Part shown: piece after piece, positions 32,698 through 41,331 of the stretch
How the letters are laid out: each line of letters starts with the position of its first letter
How positions within the stretch are numbered: position 1 is the first letter of the stretch
Assembly: GCA_903885795.1 (NCBI GenBank)
Contig: CAISJV010000088.1
Span: 1 to 64,000, forward strand
Source of the DNA: an uncultured delta proteobacterium
Lineage (GTDB): Bacteria > Desulfobacterota > Syntrophia > Syntrophales > UBA8958
Reading direction: 5' to 3'
DNA length: 64,000 nucleotides
Position numbers and translations under genes: made by a program
The notes under the pieces: model-generated
What the model was told of the DNA's origin: nothing
The model's database searches: none
What the model saw: the letters and a program-made list of their open reading frames with translations, nothing else

Positions 32698-35694
32698 CTA
32701 TGACAGCGTTTTCTGCCATGCAGCCTTTAAATCCGCTATGGATTCCATCATCAGAATCTCCCTCGTTGTGCCGCGCAGGGACAGGAAGGGGGAGGCGGTG
32801 ATCTCTCCGACGGCGGCATAGGCAACGGGAGACGGATTTGAATCCTCTCCCCGGAGGATTTCTTCAAATTCTTTTTGATGATCCGGTGACACCGTAGCGA
32901 CAAAACGGCTCTGGGATTCGGAAAAGAGGAGATAGTCGTCTCTGTCGATCCCTTCTTGGGGGACCATGGCCAGATCGATCTCCATCCCCAGGCCCCCGGC
33001 AAAGGCTGTTTCGGCCAGTGCCACCCCTAATCCACCATCAGAACAATCGTGACATGAGGCCACCAGTCCTTTTCCGATTGCCCTGGCTAGAGCCGTATAT
33101 AGCCTTTTTGCCTTTTCTGCATCCACTCTGGGGCAGGTATTTCCCACATAGCCATGGAGGGCGTACCATTCAGAAGCACCCATTTCATTGCGGGTCTCTC
33201 CCAGCACATAAACAATATCTCCGGCCCTTTTAGCATCCATCGTTACGGCCTGACGGACATCGGCGATTTTGCCGATTACTGAAAAAAGCAGGGTTGGCGG
33301 AATGGATATCCTCGTATTGTCGATGGCATAATCATTCTTCATGCTATCTTTACCAGAGATGCAGGGGACGCCATAGGCGATTGTATAATCGTACACGGCC
33401 TTATTAGCCCGGACCAACTGGGCGAGTTTGTATTCTCCGTCCGGGGTCTTTTCAGATTGCACCGGATCGCACCAGCAGAAGTTGTCTAAACCCGCGAGAT
33501 GGTCGAGGGATGCCCCCGTGGCGATGGCGTTCCTGACAGCCTCGTCGATGGCGCAGGCCGCCATGTGGTAGGCATCGATATCGCTGTAGCGGGGACAGAT
33601 CCCATTGGCGACGACGATTCCCTCATAGGTATCCAGGAGGGGCCGGATCACGGCGGCGTCGCTGGGGCCATCATTCATGGCCCCCACCAGGGGCTTGACT
33701 ACGCTTCCCCCCTGAACTTCATGGTCGTACTGGCGAACAACGGATTCCTTGCTGCAGATGTTCAAACGGGAGAGCATCTGCTTTAGTGCTTGCCCCGTAT
33801 CCGCAGGGGGAGGGAAAACCGGCTCTTCCCGGCGGGGCGGCGACCACCTGGCCCGCAGGTTCATCTGGGGCAGCCCGTTATGAAGGAAATCCATGCGTAG
33901 ATAGGCAACGGTCGAATTGCCATAGCGGACATGGAAAACCCCGGAATCCGTGTATTTGCCCAAAACTGTGGCTTCGACATCCATCTTTGCGGCCAGGGCG
34001 AGGAAGGCGTCAATCCTGACCGGGTCAATAGCCAAGGTCATCCTTTCCTGGGATTCGGAAATGAGAATCTCCCAGGGGTTCAAGCCAGGATATTTCAGGG
34101 GGGCGCACTTGAGATCCAGGTCGCATCCACCGGACAGCTGCGCCGTTTCCCCCACGGATGAGGACAGGCCGCCGGCGCCGTTATCGGTGATGCAACGGTA
34201 TAGCCCCAAATCCCTGGCCTTGAGAAGAAAATCGGTCATCTTTTTCTGGGTGATGGGGTCCCCGATCTGGACGGCGGTGACCGGGGAGCCTTCATGAAGT
34301 TCCTCGGAAGAAAAGGTGGCCCCGTGGATTCCATCCTTGCCGATCCGTCCTCCCGTCATAACAATCAGGTCTCCGGGGCAAATTTCCTTGGTATGAGTGG
34401 GTTTCCCCTGGATCATGGCGGGCATGATCCCCCCCGTACCGCAATAGACAAGGGGTTTCCCCAAAAATCGTTCATCAAAGATGAGGCAGCCGTTAATGGT
34501 GGGGATGCCGCTCTTGTTTCCTCCGTGTTCCACCCCTTCCCGGACCCCTTCATAGATCCGCCGGGGATGGAGAATCCTTTTCGGAAGCGTTTTGTCGTAA
34601 TCCGGCGGGGCAAAGCAGAAGACATCGGTGTTGAAGATCAGCTTGGCTCCGTAACCTGTTCCGAAGGGGTCCCGGTTGACTCCGACAATACCGGTCAGGG
34701 CGCCTCCGTAGGGATCCAGGGCCGACGGCGAATTATGGGTTTCCACTTTGAAAACGAGACTATAGTTTTCGTTGAAACGTATGATGCCGGCATTGTCCAC
34801 AAAGACGGACAGACACAAGTCCTTTGCTCCCATCTTCTCCCGGATCTGCTGTGTCGATCCCTTGATGCAGGTTTTGAAAAGAGAATTGATGGTTTCCGTA
34901 CAACCTTCGCCATCGTCGTAGATGATGATGGCATTGAATATCTTGTGTTTGCAGTGCTCCGACCAGGTCTGGGCCAGACATTCCAACTCTCCATCCGTAA
35001 TCATGGCGCCGAGGCCGACCTTTTTTCTTTCCTCCCGGACTGTGGGATCGCGGAGATAATCCCGGAGGATCTGCATCTCTTCCAGGGTCAGGGCCAGAAC
35101 TCTTTCGTTGCTGATTGCTGAGAGCGCCTCTTCATTGACATCCAGGTCGATCTCCTCGGACCTGATTAGATCGGCTCCGGTTACCCGGGGTACAAAGGGG
35201 GTCATTCCCTTGTCCGTATCCCAATCCTGGCGAGGGACTACTTCATATCGCTCAATAAGGTCGTTGGCGAGAAGATTTGTGGCGATCCGTTCCGCTTCCT
35301 CACGGCCCAGGGTTCCCCGGAGGAGATACTGCCGGGAGGTGTGAACGTTGAAGGTGCGATCCGGTGATCTCCCCAGGAGCAGTTCCATGGCTTCCCGGGC
35401 CGTCTTGCCTACATTGTCGGTCACGCCGGGCCGATAGCCAACCTCGATGAGCCAGTCGAAGTTATCTGCCAGGGCCCCGTCGATGACGTAGTGTTGAATG
35501 ACGGCATCCGAAAGGGGACCGGCAGCAACTTTTGTCAGCTCTTCATAAGAAAAAGAGCCGTCGATTGTGTAGACATCAACGGTTTTTACGTCGCCTATGG
35601 GGATATGGAGATGCTCACTGATCCGCCGTTTGATCTTTGTGCCGAGGGCGTCCCCGAGCCCTTCCTTAAAGCCGATTTCAATGCGATGGGCCAT
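32698..35694 (-). CDS. purL: phosphoribosylformylglycinamidine synthase PurL with N-terminal PurS-like domains
   Basis: A 998-residue enzyme. Two PurS-like segments come first: MAHRIEIGFKEGLGDALGTK (about 1-70) and WLIEVGYRPGVTDNVGKTAR (about 80-160). The synthase core follows, with LECLAQTWSEHCKHKIFNA (ATP/active-site His), RFNENYSLVFKVETHNSPSA, and two ATP-grasp-like halves of PurM type (CSDGGLGVALAETAFAGG). It makes FGAM from FGAR using ammonia from PurQ. The E. coli enzyme has glutaminase fused on as well; here that part is purQ. Confidence 0.92.
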   Translation of the reverse strand: MAHRIEIGFKEGLGDALGTKIKRRISEHLHIPIGDVKTVDVYTIDGSFSYEELTKVAAGPLSDAVIQHYVIDGALADNFDWLIEVGYRPGVTDNVGKTAREAMELLLGRSPDRTFNVHTSRQYLLRGTLGREEAERIATNLLANDLIERYEVVPRQDWDTDKGMTPFVPRVTGADLIRSEEIDLDVNEEALSAISNERVLALTLEEMQILRDYLRDPTVREERKKVGLGAMITDGELECLAQTWSEHCKHKIFNAIIIYDDGEGCTETINSLFKTCIKGSTQQIREKMGAKDLCLSVFVDNAGIIRFNENYSLVFKVETHNSPSALDPYGGALTGIVGVNRDPFGTGYGAKLIFNTDVFCFAPPDYDKTLPKRILHPRRIYEGVREGVEHGGNKSGIPTINGCLIFDERFLGKPLVYCGTGGIMPAMIQGKPTHTKEICPGDLIVMTGGRIGKDGIHGATFSSEELHEGSPVTAVQIGDPITQKKMTDFLLKARDLGLYRCITDNGAGGLSSSVGETAQLSGGCDLDLKCAPLKYPGLNPWEILISESQERMTLAIDPVRIDAFLALAAKMDVEATVLGKYTDSGVFHVRYGNSTVAYLRMDFLHNGLPQMNLRARWSPPRREEPVFPPPADTGQALKQMLSRLNICSKESVVRQYDHEVQGGSVVKPLVGAMNDGPSDAAVIRPLLDTYEGIVVANGICPRYSDIDAYHMAACAIDEAVRNAIATGASLDHLAGLDNFCWCDPVQSEKTPDGEYKLAQLVRANKAVYDYTIAYGVPCISGKDSMKNDYAIDNTRISIPPTLLFSVIGKIADVRQAVTMDAKRAGDIVYVLGETRNEMGASEWYALHGYVGNTCPRVDAEKAKRLYTALARAIGKGLVASCHDCSDGGLGVALAETAFAGGLGMEIDLAMVPQEGIDRDDYLLFSESQSRFVATVSPDHQKEFEEILRGEDSNPSPVAYAAVGEITASPFLSLRGTTREILMMESIADLKAAWQKTLS

Positions 35695-35815
35695 TTTTCC
35701 TCACAGCATTTTTTTGCGGCGAGTATAGGGAAAGGCTTGGGGTGTGTCAAGAAAAAGAAGGAGATGGCTAAAGCTGACATTAAATAACCTCTTGCCACCG
35801 TCCGCTATTCACTGC

Positions 35816-37279
35816 CTACTGATTCTGTCGTCCATGGGCGGCTGCATAAGCGGATACATTATGGATTGCCCGCATGGCGTCTGACAGCATGTCAAAAACT
35901 GGAATACCCCTTTCTAAAAAAGCCCTTCTTGCCTGCCGGAACAGTTCTTCCACATCCATATCTTTTTCACCTCTTCTGGGATTGGGAAGGACAACCACAA
36001 CAGGTTTTCCTGTAATATCAGTTACTTCTCCGGCAGCGGCGGCCATTTCGAGATAAGGGGTCATTTCCTGAAAAGACTTCATGCCCATCAATGTGCTCAG
36101 GGCCTTGAAATGATAAAGCAGGGGCACCTGGACCTGAATATCCACCCGCTCATCTCTTGCCGCCTGGATCAATGCCTCACGGATCATGCGTGGGGGAACA
36201 TAGGGATTGGCGATGTCGATGGGGTTGGCGGCGCTGGAGCCGGGTTTTGGCAAACAGGATAAGACGGCCTCATAAACATCTCCCTCCAAATGGGGGAGGG
36301 ATAAGCCGTAAGCTTCAGCCATGTCGCAGGCAGCCACACCCAGGGCGCCGCCCCCACCGGCAACAGTTATTCCCCGGTATATCCGGGGGGGCAGCAGGGA
36401 AAAAGCGAGGCAGGTCTGAGCCATTTCTTCAAGACTTTGGACCTGAATCGCCCCCGCCTGCCGGAGGGCTGCTTCCCAGATAACCCGGCTTCCTCCCAGG
36501 GAGGCGGTATGGCTTGTTACCGCCCGTTGCCCCGCTTCCGACTGCCCGCCTTTGTAAACGACGACAGGTTTGACCGCAGATGTTTCTCTAAGGGCCCTGC
36601 TAAATCGCTCCCCGTCTTCCACCCCTTCCACATACAGCGATACAATGCCAGTTTCGTCATCATCTTTGAAATGTTCCAGCAGCTCCGTTTCCCGAAGGTC
36701 GACGCCGTTGCCGAAACTGACCATCTTGCTGAAGTGGAAGCCTGTCCAGGGACCCATGAAGGCAAAATCGATAGACATGCCTCCACTTTGGGAAATGAAG
36801 GCGACCTGACCGCTCTCTCTGGACAGATCCGGCCCGGGAAGCATGGTGAGCCCGCTGCGGGGACAATAAATGCCGAAACAATTAGGGCCGATGACCCGAA
36901 TCCCCCTCTGGGCTATGGTGCGAATCTCGTTTTCCAAGGCAACGCCATCCGGCGTTCCCAACTCCCGAAAACCGGAGGAAATGATTTCGGCCCCCAGTGC
37001 CCCCTTCCTTAGACATTTTTCAAGGGTTTCCGGCGCCTGCGATGCTGCCACGGCGATAATTGCAAAATCTATGTTTCCGGGGATTTCATCAATGCTTCGA
37101 TATATCTTTCTCCCCAGTATTTCACCTCCCCGGGGATTGACGGGGAAAAGCTCTCCTGCAAAACTCATGGATAAAAGCGAAAGAAAGATTCCCCGACCGA
37201 AGCCGAATCCCTCCGTAGATACGCCAGCGACAGCGACGCGGCGGGGATGAAAAATCCGTTCGAGATCTTTATGGAACAT
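35816..37279 (-). CDS. CoA-binding protein, ADP-forming acyl-CoA synthetase alpha-type
   Basis: A 487-residue protein with an N-terminal CoA-binding Rossmann domain (IFHPRRVAVAGVSTEGFGFGR), succinyl-CoA-synthetase-like domains (GPNCFGIYCP; SGQVAFISQSGGMSIDFA) and the phospho-His loop AVTSHTASLGGS. These belong to the alpha part of ADP-forming acetyl/acyl-CoA synthetases, which make ATP from acyl-CoA in many anaerobes. The beta (ATP-grasp) part is not adjacent, so the enzyme would need a separately encoded partner. Alternatively it is a CoA-binding regulator. Confidence 0.83.
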   Translation of the reverse strand: MFHKDLERIFHPRRVAVAGVSTEGFGFGRGIFLSLLSMSFAGELFPVNPRGGEILGRKIYRSIDEIPGNIDFAIIAVAASQAPETLEKCLRKGALGAEIISSGFRELGTPDGVALENEIRTIAQRGIRVIGPNCFGIYCPRSGLTMLPGPDLSRESGQVAFISQSGGMSIDFAFMGPWTGFHFSKMVSFGNGVDLRETELLEHFKDDDETGIVSLYVEGVEDGERFSRALRETSAVKPVVVYKGGQSEAGQRAVTSHTASLGGSRVIWEAALRQAGAIQVQSLEEMAQTCLAFSLLPPRIYRGITVAGGGGALGVAACDMAEAYGLSLPHLEGDVYEAVLSCLPKPGSSAANPIDIANPYVPPRMIREALIQAARDERVDIQVQVPLLYHFKALSTLMGMKSFQEMTPYLEMAAAAGEVTDITGKPVVVVLPNPRRGEKDMDVEELFRQARRAFLERGIPVFDMLSDAMRAIHNVSAYAAAHGRQNQ

Positions 37280-37607
37280 GGCAGATTACCTCATTGAGTC
37301 ACGGTTTGAAAACGTCCGTTGGCATATAGCGAAGTGACAACAAGACTTCAAGGAAAAAACAAAAGAGCGCCAAGATTTTCAGAACCCGCAAAAGGCCGTA
37401 AAGTTGGTCATAATAGACGGCTTTGTAAAAAGAACCGCAGGCAAGACGAGCCAATCCTGAGGAATGAGGGGTACTTGACGTACGCCGCAGTGACGAAGGA
37501 TGCAACGCAACCCAGCATCCGGACTTTTTACAAAGCCGCAATAAAACATCTTGACAAGGGAATGAGGCAACATTATGAAGCGCCATCAAACCTGCGGAAG
37601 GTGTATC
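37280..37607. other. gap with 131-bp repeat, upstream of mdh
   Basis: This divergent spacer holds copy 1 of the hairpin-ended repeat at 37408-37538. Between 37539 and 37607 there is room for the mdh leader only. No distinct promoter could be picked. Confidence 0.5.
37408..37538. repeat. hairpin-ended 131-bp repeat, copy 1
   Basis: Runs from TCATAATAGACGG to AAAGCCG. CGGCTTTGTAAAAAG (37418-37432) and CTTTTTACAAAGCCG (37524-37538) are perfect 15-bp inverted repeats at its ends. An inner hairpin is formed by GGATGC and GCATCC. It matches 44257-44387 over 131 bases with about 14 differences and no gaps. This is the form of a small non-coding mobile element (MITE type) with no gene of its own. 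Confidence 0.85.
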
Positions 37608-38540
37608 ATGGACAAGAAGGTAACGGTTATTGGAGCGGGAAACGTGGGGGCGACCGTCGCCCAGCGGCTTGTGGAGAAATCATTATGTGATGTTATCCTG
37701 ATCGATGTTCTGGAAGGTGTCCCCCAGGGCAAGGCCCTGGATCTTGCCGAGGCGGCCCCCATCGAGAAGCACGATTCTATGATTATGGGAGCGAACAGCT
37801 ATGAAGAATCGGCAGGGTCGGATATTGTCATCATCACGGCGGGTGTTCCCCGCAAGCCCGGTATGAGCAGGGATGACCTCCTGACGATCAATTCCCGGAT
37901 TATGAAATCTGTGGTTCAGGAGGTGGTCCGTTATTCACCGGCAGCCATCTTGATCATTGTCAGTAATCCCCTGGATGCGATGTGTCATGTTGCCCACGAA
38001 GTCAGTGGTTTCCCGAGAAGCAGGGTGATAGGTATGGCGGGCGTCCTCGATGCGGCGCGGTTCCGGGCCTTTATTGCGATGGCATTGCAGGTATCGGTGG
38101 AGAATATCCACGCCACCGTCCTGGGTGGTCATGGCGACACAATGGTTCCCCTGCCGCGCTATTCCACAGTTGCCGGTGTTCCATTGACCGAAGTTCTCTC
38201 TCCTGAGCGTATCGAGGTACTGGTAGACAGAACTCGTAACGGGGGGGCGGAAATTGTCGGTCTTCTGAAAACGGGCAGCGCCTTCTATGCCCCGGCGGCG
38301 GCAGCGGTGGAGATGGCCGAGGCAATCCTCAAAGACCGAAAAAAAATCCTTCCCTGTGCAGTTTATCTCCAGGGGGAGTATGATATTCAAGACCTGTTTG
38401 TTGGCGTTCCGGTAAAATTAGGAAAAGGGGGGGTTGAAGATATCATTCAACTTCACCTAACGGAGGATGAGATGTCAGCCCTGAAAAAGTCGGCCCAATC
38501 TGTTGGGGAACTCGTCAATGCCCTGAAGCGCCTTGCCTGA
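37608..38540 (+). CDS. mdh: malate dehydrogenase
   Basis: A 310-residue NAD-dependent malate dehydrogenase of the lactate-dehydrogenase-like type. It shows the nucleotide-binding [10 protein letters not shown] (about 8-17), [17 protein letters not shown] with the active-site Arg, VSNPLDAM, and the catalytic His in [16 protein letters not shown]. The Arg at PRKPGMSR position is what selects malate over lactate. I chose ATG 37608 ([11 protein letters not shown]) with GGAAGG 12 bases before it. It interconverts malate and oxaloacetate in the citric acid cycle or the methylmalonyl-CoA route. Confidence 0.93.
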   Translation: MDKKVTVIGAGNVGATVAQRLVEKSLCDVILIDVLEGVPQGKALDLAEAAPIEKHDSMIMGANSYEESAGSDIVIITAGVPRKPGMSRDDLLTINSRIMKSVVQEVVRYSPAAILIIVSNPLDAMCHVAHEVSGFPRSRVIGMAGVLDAARFRAFIAMALQVSVENIHATVLGGHGDTMVPLPRYSTVAGVPLTEVLSPERIEVLVDRTRNGGAEIVGLLKTGSAFYAPAAAAVEMAEAILKDRKKILPCAVYLQGEYDIQDLFVGVPVKLGKGGVEDIIQLHLTEDEMSALKKSAQSVGELVNALKRLA

Positions 38541-38581
38541 ATTTACATATGAATATGTGAGAATGGGACAGATGCCCATCT

Positions 38582-39466
38582 TCAGGGGGCAGACTTGAAG
38601 GCGGTCTCCTTAATGCCAGGCTGTTGCTTTTTGGGCGAGTGGGAGCCGAAGCGTGTATAGATGACAGAGCCCAGTCCCATCATCAGGGCAAGAACCTTGA
38701 CCATCCAACCGATGTAGGGTATCCAGCCGATTAACCACAAGACGACCAGACCCCAGAATGTTTCCCGGATGATGGGCTGGGGCGGTCTCTTAAACAATGC
38801 ATATAGTTTCTGCCCGAGAAGCTGGGACATGGCGATGAAGCCCAGCAGACCCGCAGAAACAACCAGGATCATCTCCAAAGGTATCAACACAATACCGATC
38901 ACGGAGATCGTCAATAAAAGGGCCAATGGGACCACCAGCACTATTCCCAGAAGTCCCCAAAGGGTAATCTTTACAGTTTCTTCCTGAATGGAAGCAGCAA
39001 TGACCCTGATGGGTTTGGGTATCAGGATTACTATCAGGATCGTGATAATCAACACGCTGAAAAAGATTGTCAGAGAAAAAATCGCGAATACCCAGGACCA
39101 ACCCTCCCATTCATCACTGAGAACTCTCGTGATCACATCGGAGATATTCGATGAATTAATCTCTGTGATCGTTCCCTGAACCTCCGCCCCCTTTCCCCTG
39201 ACAATCACGCCGCCAAAAGTGAAGACGTTTCCCCTGACAACAGCCTTTCTTGTCAGAACAATGGAATTGCCAATAGCGATTACGTTTCCCTCGACAGTCC
39301 CTGAGACCGTGATCTGGCCATTGATCGCCACGACATGGTTTATACGCGCTCCTTCTTCAACCGTGAGGTCCTCTCCGATTTTGAAGATCGTAGCATTTTC
39401 CGCCTCGACGTTAGCGGCAAAGGCGATCGTAATAATCAGCATGATTGCGACAAACGTTTTTTTCAT
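38582..39466 (-). CDS. bactofilin-like membrane protein
   Basis: A 294-residue protein: signal peptide (FVAIMLIITIAFAANVEA), a beta-solenoid segment of about 80 residues like the polymer-forming bactofilin repeat (ITVSGTVEGNVIAIGNSIVLTRKAVVRGNVFTFGG), and then about four membrane helices (FAIFSLTIFFSVLIITILIVILIP, LWGLLGIVLVVPLALLLTIS, ILVVSAGLLGFIAMS, VVLWLIGWIPYIGWMV). The role is not established; membrane-anchored bactofilin-like proteins are thought to organise the envelope. It is transcribed alone. Confidence 0.78.
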   Translation of the reverse strand: MKKTFVAIMLIITIAFAANVEAENATIFKIGEDLTVEEGARINHVVAINGQITVSGTVEGNVIAIGNSIVLTRKAVVRGNVFTFGGVIVRGKGAEVQGTITEINSSNISDVITRVLSDEWEGWSWVFAIFSLTIFFSVLIITILIVILIPKPIRVIAASIQEETVKITLWGLLGIVLVVPLALLLTISVIGIVLIPLEMILVVSAGLLGFIAMSQLLGQKLYALFKRPPQPIIRETFWGLVVLWLIGWIPYIGWMVKVLALMMGLGSVIYTRFGSHSPKKQQPGIKETAFKSAP

Positions 39467-39825
39467 TTTACTATCCCTTTGACATCTCCGACGAGCAAAC
39501 CTTCCTTACATTACTCAGGAACTTTTTATCCGCAAACCTACTTATATTTTGCTAGGACTACTATCGGAAAGGCTTGCGGCTGTCAATCATAAAATCATGA
39601 AATTATTTCGATTGCTAAAAAACATCCGACTTTATGTTTTATAGTAATATTATTCTAAAAAAAGCTTGATTTTTTGTTTTCTGTCTTGTACTGGTAGGAA
39701 CAGGTTAGGGCTGATATAAAAGGTGTGTTATCGAAGAGGTTATATATGATTAACCTCGTAGTAGGTTCGTCAAAGGGATACAGGCCATGAACAGTATTAT
39801 CTTAAATAATTGAGGAGGAAGAAAA
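39467..39825. other. divergent spacer with inverted repeat
   Basis: AT-rich from about 39590 to 39720, no frame of note. It should hold promoters for both flanking genes. The inverted repeat at 39736-39757 is its only striking element. Confidence 0.5.
39736..39757. promoter_or_regulatory. candidate operator before LuxR-type regulator
   Basis: GAGGTTA (39736-39742) and TAACCTC (39751-39757) are perfect 7-bp inverted repeats around TATATGAT, 68 bases before the regulator gene. It fits an autoregulatory site for a dimeric DNA-binding protein; no binding is proven. Confidence 0.45.
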
Positions 39826-40404
39826 ATGCTTCGTAAGGGTCAAGAAGAAACGGAAAAGAGGGGCGAGGAAAGGGTAGCGGAGCTGCTCAGGGTCAATAAA
39901 GCACTGGAACAGCAAAACGCAGAGAAAAAGGTCGCTGAGGAGGCGTTGAAGAGACGGGAAATGGAACTGGAGGCCACCGCTAAATCCCTCGAAGAACTGA
40001 ATGCCGCTCTCAAAGTGCTATTGAAGCATCGGGAGGATGACAAGAACGAAGTTGGGGTCAGGGTTATCGCCAATGTCAAGGAGCTGGTCCTGCCTTATGT
40101 CGGGAAACTTAAAGCCACCCCCTTGAACGAAACCCAGGCGATCCTTGTGGATATCATCGATATGCATCTTGGCGAGATTATATCTCCCTTCCTGATGAAG
40201 CTGACCTCTACTTACCTGGGTTTCACTCCCAAAGAAATTCAGGTGGCCAGCCTTATCAGAGATGCAAAGAAGACCAAGGAAATTGCTACGATCATGAATG
40301 TTTCCAAGAGCGCTATTGATCTGCACAGGAATCACATCCGAAACAAGCTTGGTTTAAATAACAAGAAGGTCAATCTTCGTTCCTATCTATCTTCGCTGCC
40401 GTAG
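39826..40404 (+). CDS. coiled-coil protein with LuxR-type DNA-binding domain
   Basis: A 192-residue protein. Residues 1-90 form a charged coiled coil (KRGEERVAELLRVNKALEQQNAEKK...). A middle region (about 95-130: KELVLPYVGKLKATPLNETQA) is followed by a LuxR/GerE helix-turn-helix (about 140-190: LGFTPKEIQVASLIRDAKKTKEIATIMNVSKSAIDLHRNHIRNKLGL). There is no receiver or sensor domain; relatives often carry PAS domains in front. GAGGAGG at 39811-39817 fixes the ATG. It may act as a partner regulator for one of the kinases in the window, which is a guess. Confidence 0.85.
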   Translation: MLRKGQEETEKRGEERVAELLRVNKALEQQNAEKKVAEEALKRREMELEATAKSLEELNAALKVLLKHREDDKNEVGVRVIANVKELVLPYVGKLKATPLNETQAILVDIIDMHLGEIISPFLMKLTSTYLGFTPKEIQVASLIRDAKKTKEIATIMNVSKSAIDLHRNHIRNKLGLNNKKVNLRSYLSSLP

Positions 40405-40854
40405 ACGAATTGTCGGCGCTTTTTCGGGGAAGTTGGAAGATCGGCAGACCCAGGTGTTTGCGGTGGTTATCTCCGTAGGGCCGGGTCTGCTCCCCTTATG
40501 GTTGGTTCGCCCCACCTCCCCTTGCCGCGTGCCTCAATAGCGTCCAGCCTCGTGGAGAGACGCTCTCCGTTTGATTCCCAACCTTTTGGCGGAGTAAATG
40601 GCGTAGTCCACGATGCGCCACTCCCCCCTGCAATAATTAGTTTTTCCTGCAACTCCGGATAGATGGCAGCTTCACAGGAGGTAAAAAGGCGTTGTCATCC
40701 AAATGGACGATTGCCCGGGACAGGATTGAAGCGTGAAGAGTAAATCTTTCATTGGATGCACCTGGTGGAACATTCGTTCTATTATGGGGGGATTTTCTGT
40801 TGACACACGAGAGAAAAGGGGGTAGCTTGGCCAACCAATTGGGTGAGGTGATCA
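40405..40854. other. 450-bp spacer with stacked hairpins upstream of pgpA
   Basis: Three inverted repeats are visible: GCAGACCC/GGGTCTGC at 40444-40451 and 40483-40490, GGAGAG/CTCTCC at 40554-40568, and GGAG..TGGCG/CGCCACTCC at 40591-40624. No frame in either direction has recognisable content. It may be a structured leader of the pgpA operon, a small RNA, or eroded repeat sequence. Confidence 0.45.
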
Positions 40855-41313
40855 CTGAATAAATCCCTTATCAAGGTCATTGCCACAGGCTGCGGCAGCG
40901 GGTATTTCCCTTTTGCTTCGGGAACGGCGGGAACCATTGCCGCCATTCCCCTGTATCTGGTCCTCTCACCCCTATCCTGGCCGCTGTACCTTGTGACCGC
41001 TGTCGCCTTTACTTTTCTGGCCTTTTATACGTCTCAGGAGGCGGAAATGATCTTCCAGGAGAAGGATTCCTCCCGGATCGTCATTGATGAATGGGCCGGT
41101 TTCCTCTGGGCGATGTTCCTCGTATTACCTACGGTTCCCCACCTGCTGGGGGGGGTTGTGCTCTTTCGTTTTTTTGATATTGTAAAGATCTTTCCAGCCA
41201 ATTTCTTCCAGAATCAATTGCCCGGTGGATACGGGGTGGTTATGGACGACGTCGTGGCGGGCGTTTACGCAAATGTAGTCCTGCACATCCTAATCCGCTA
41301 CGTGAATCTGTGA
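40855..41313 (+). CDS. pgpA: phosphatidylglycerophosphatase A
   Basis: About 152 residues. PgpA removes phosphate from phosphatidylglycerol phosphate in the inner membrane. The protein part NKSLIKVIATGCGSGYFPFA, then SGTAGTIAAIPLYL, then IVIDEWAGFLWAM and VVMDDVVAGVYANV covers the full PgpA pattern, including the acidic motifs. The first in-frame ATG or GTG lies about 115 bases inside and would delete conserved residues. The frame is closed by TGA at 40849, so the start must be in 40852-40870; CTG 40855 with GAGGTG at 40845-40850 fits best. A CTG start is rare. Confidence 0.78.
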   Translation: MNKSLIKVIATGCGSGYFPFASGTAGTIAAIPLYLVLSPLSWPLYLVTAVAFTFLAFYTSQEAEMIFQEKDSSRIVIDEWAGFLWAMFLVLPTVPHLLGGVVLFRFFDIVKIFPANFFQNQLPGGYGVVMDDVVAGVYANVVLHILIRYVNL

Positions 41314-41331
41314 GCAGGACAGGGGGATGAT

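Noticed and set aside
40467-40652. 61-residue minus-strand frame in the pgpA leader
   Set aside because: Composition is odd, no family is recognised, and the region is full of inverted repeats that create frames on both strands.
40405-40854. Signal recognition particle RNA or similar known RNA gene
   Set aside because: The conserved tetraloop region of the signal recognition particle RNA is not present on either strand; the hairpins do not match any RNA I can name.
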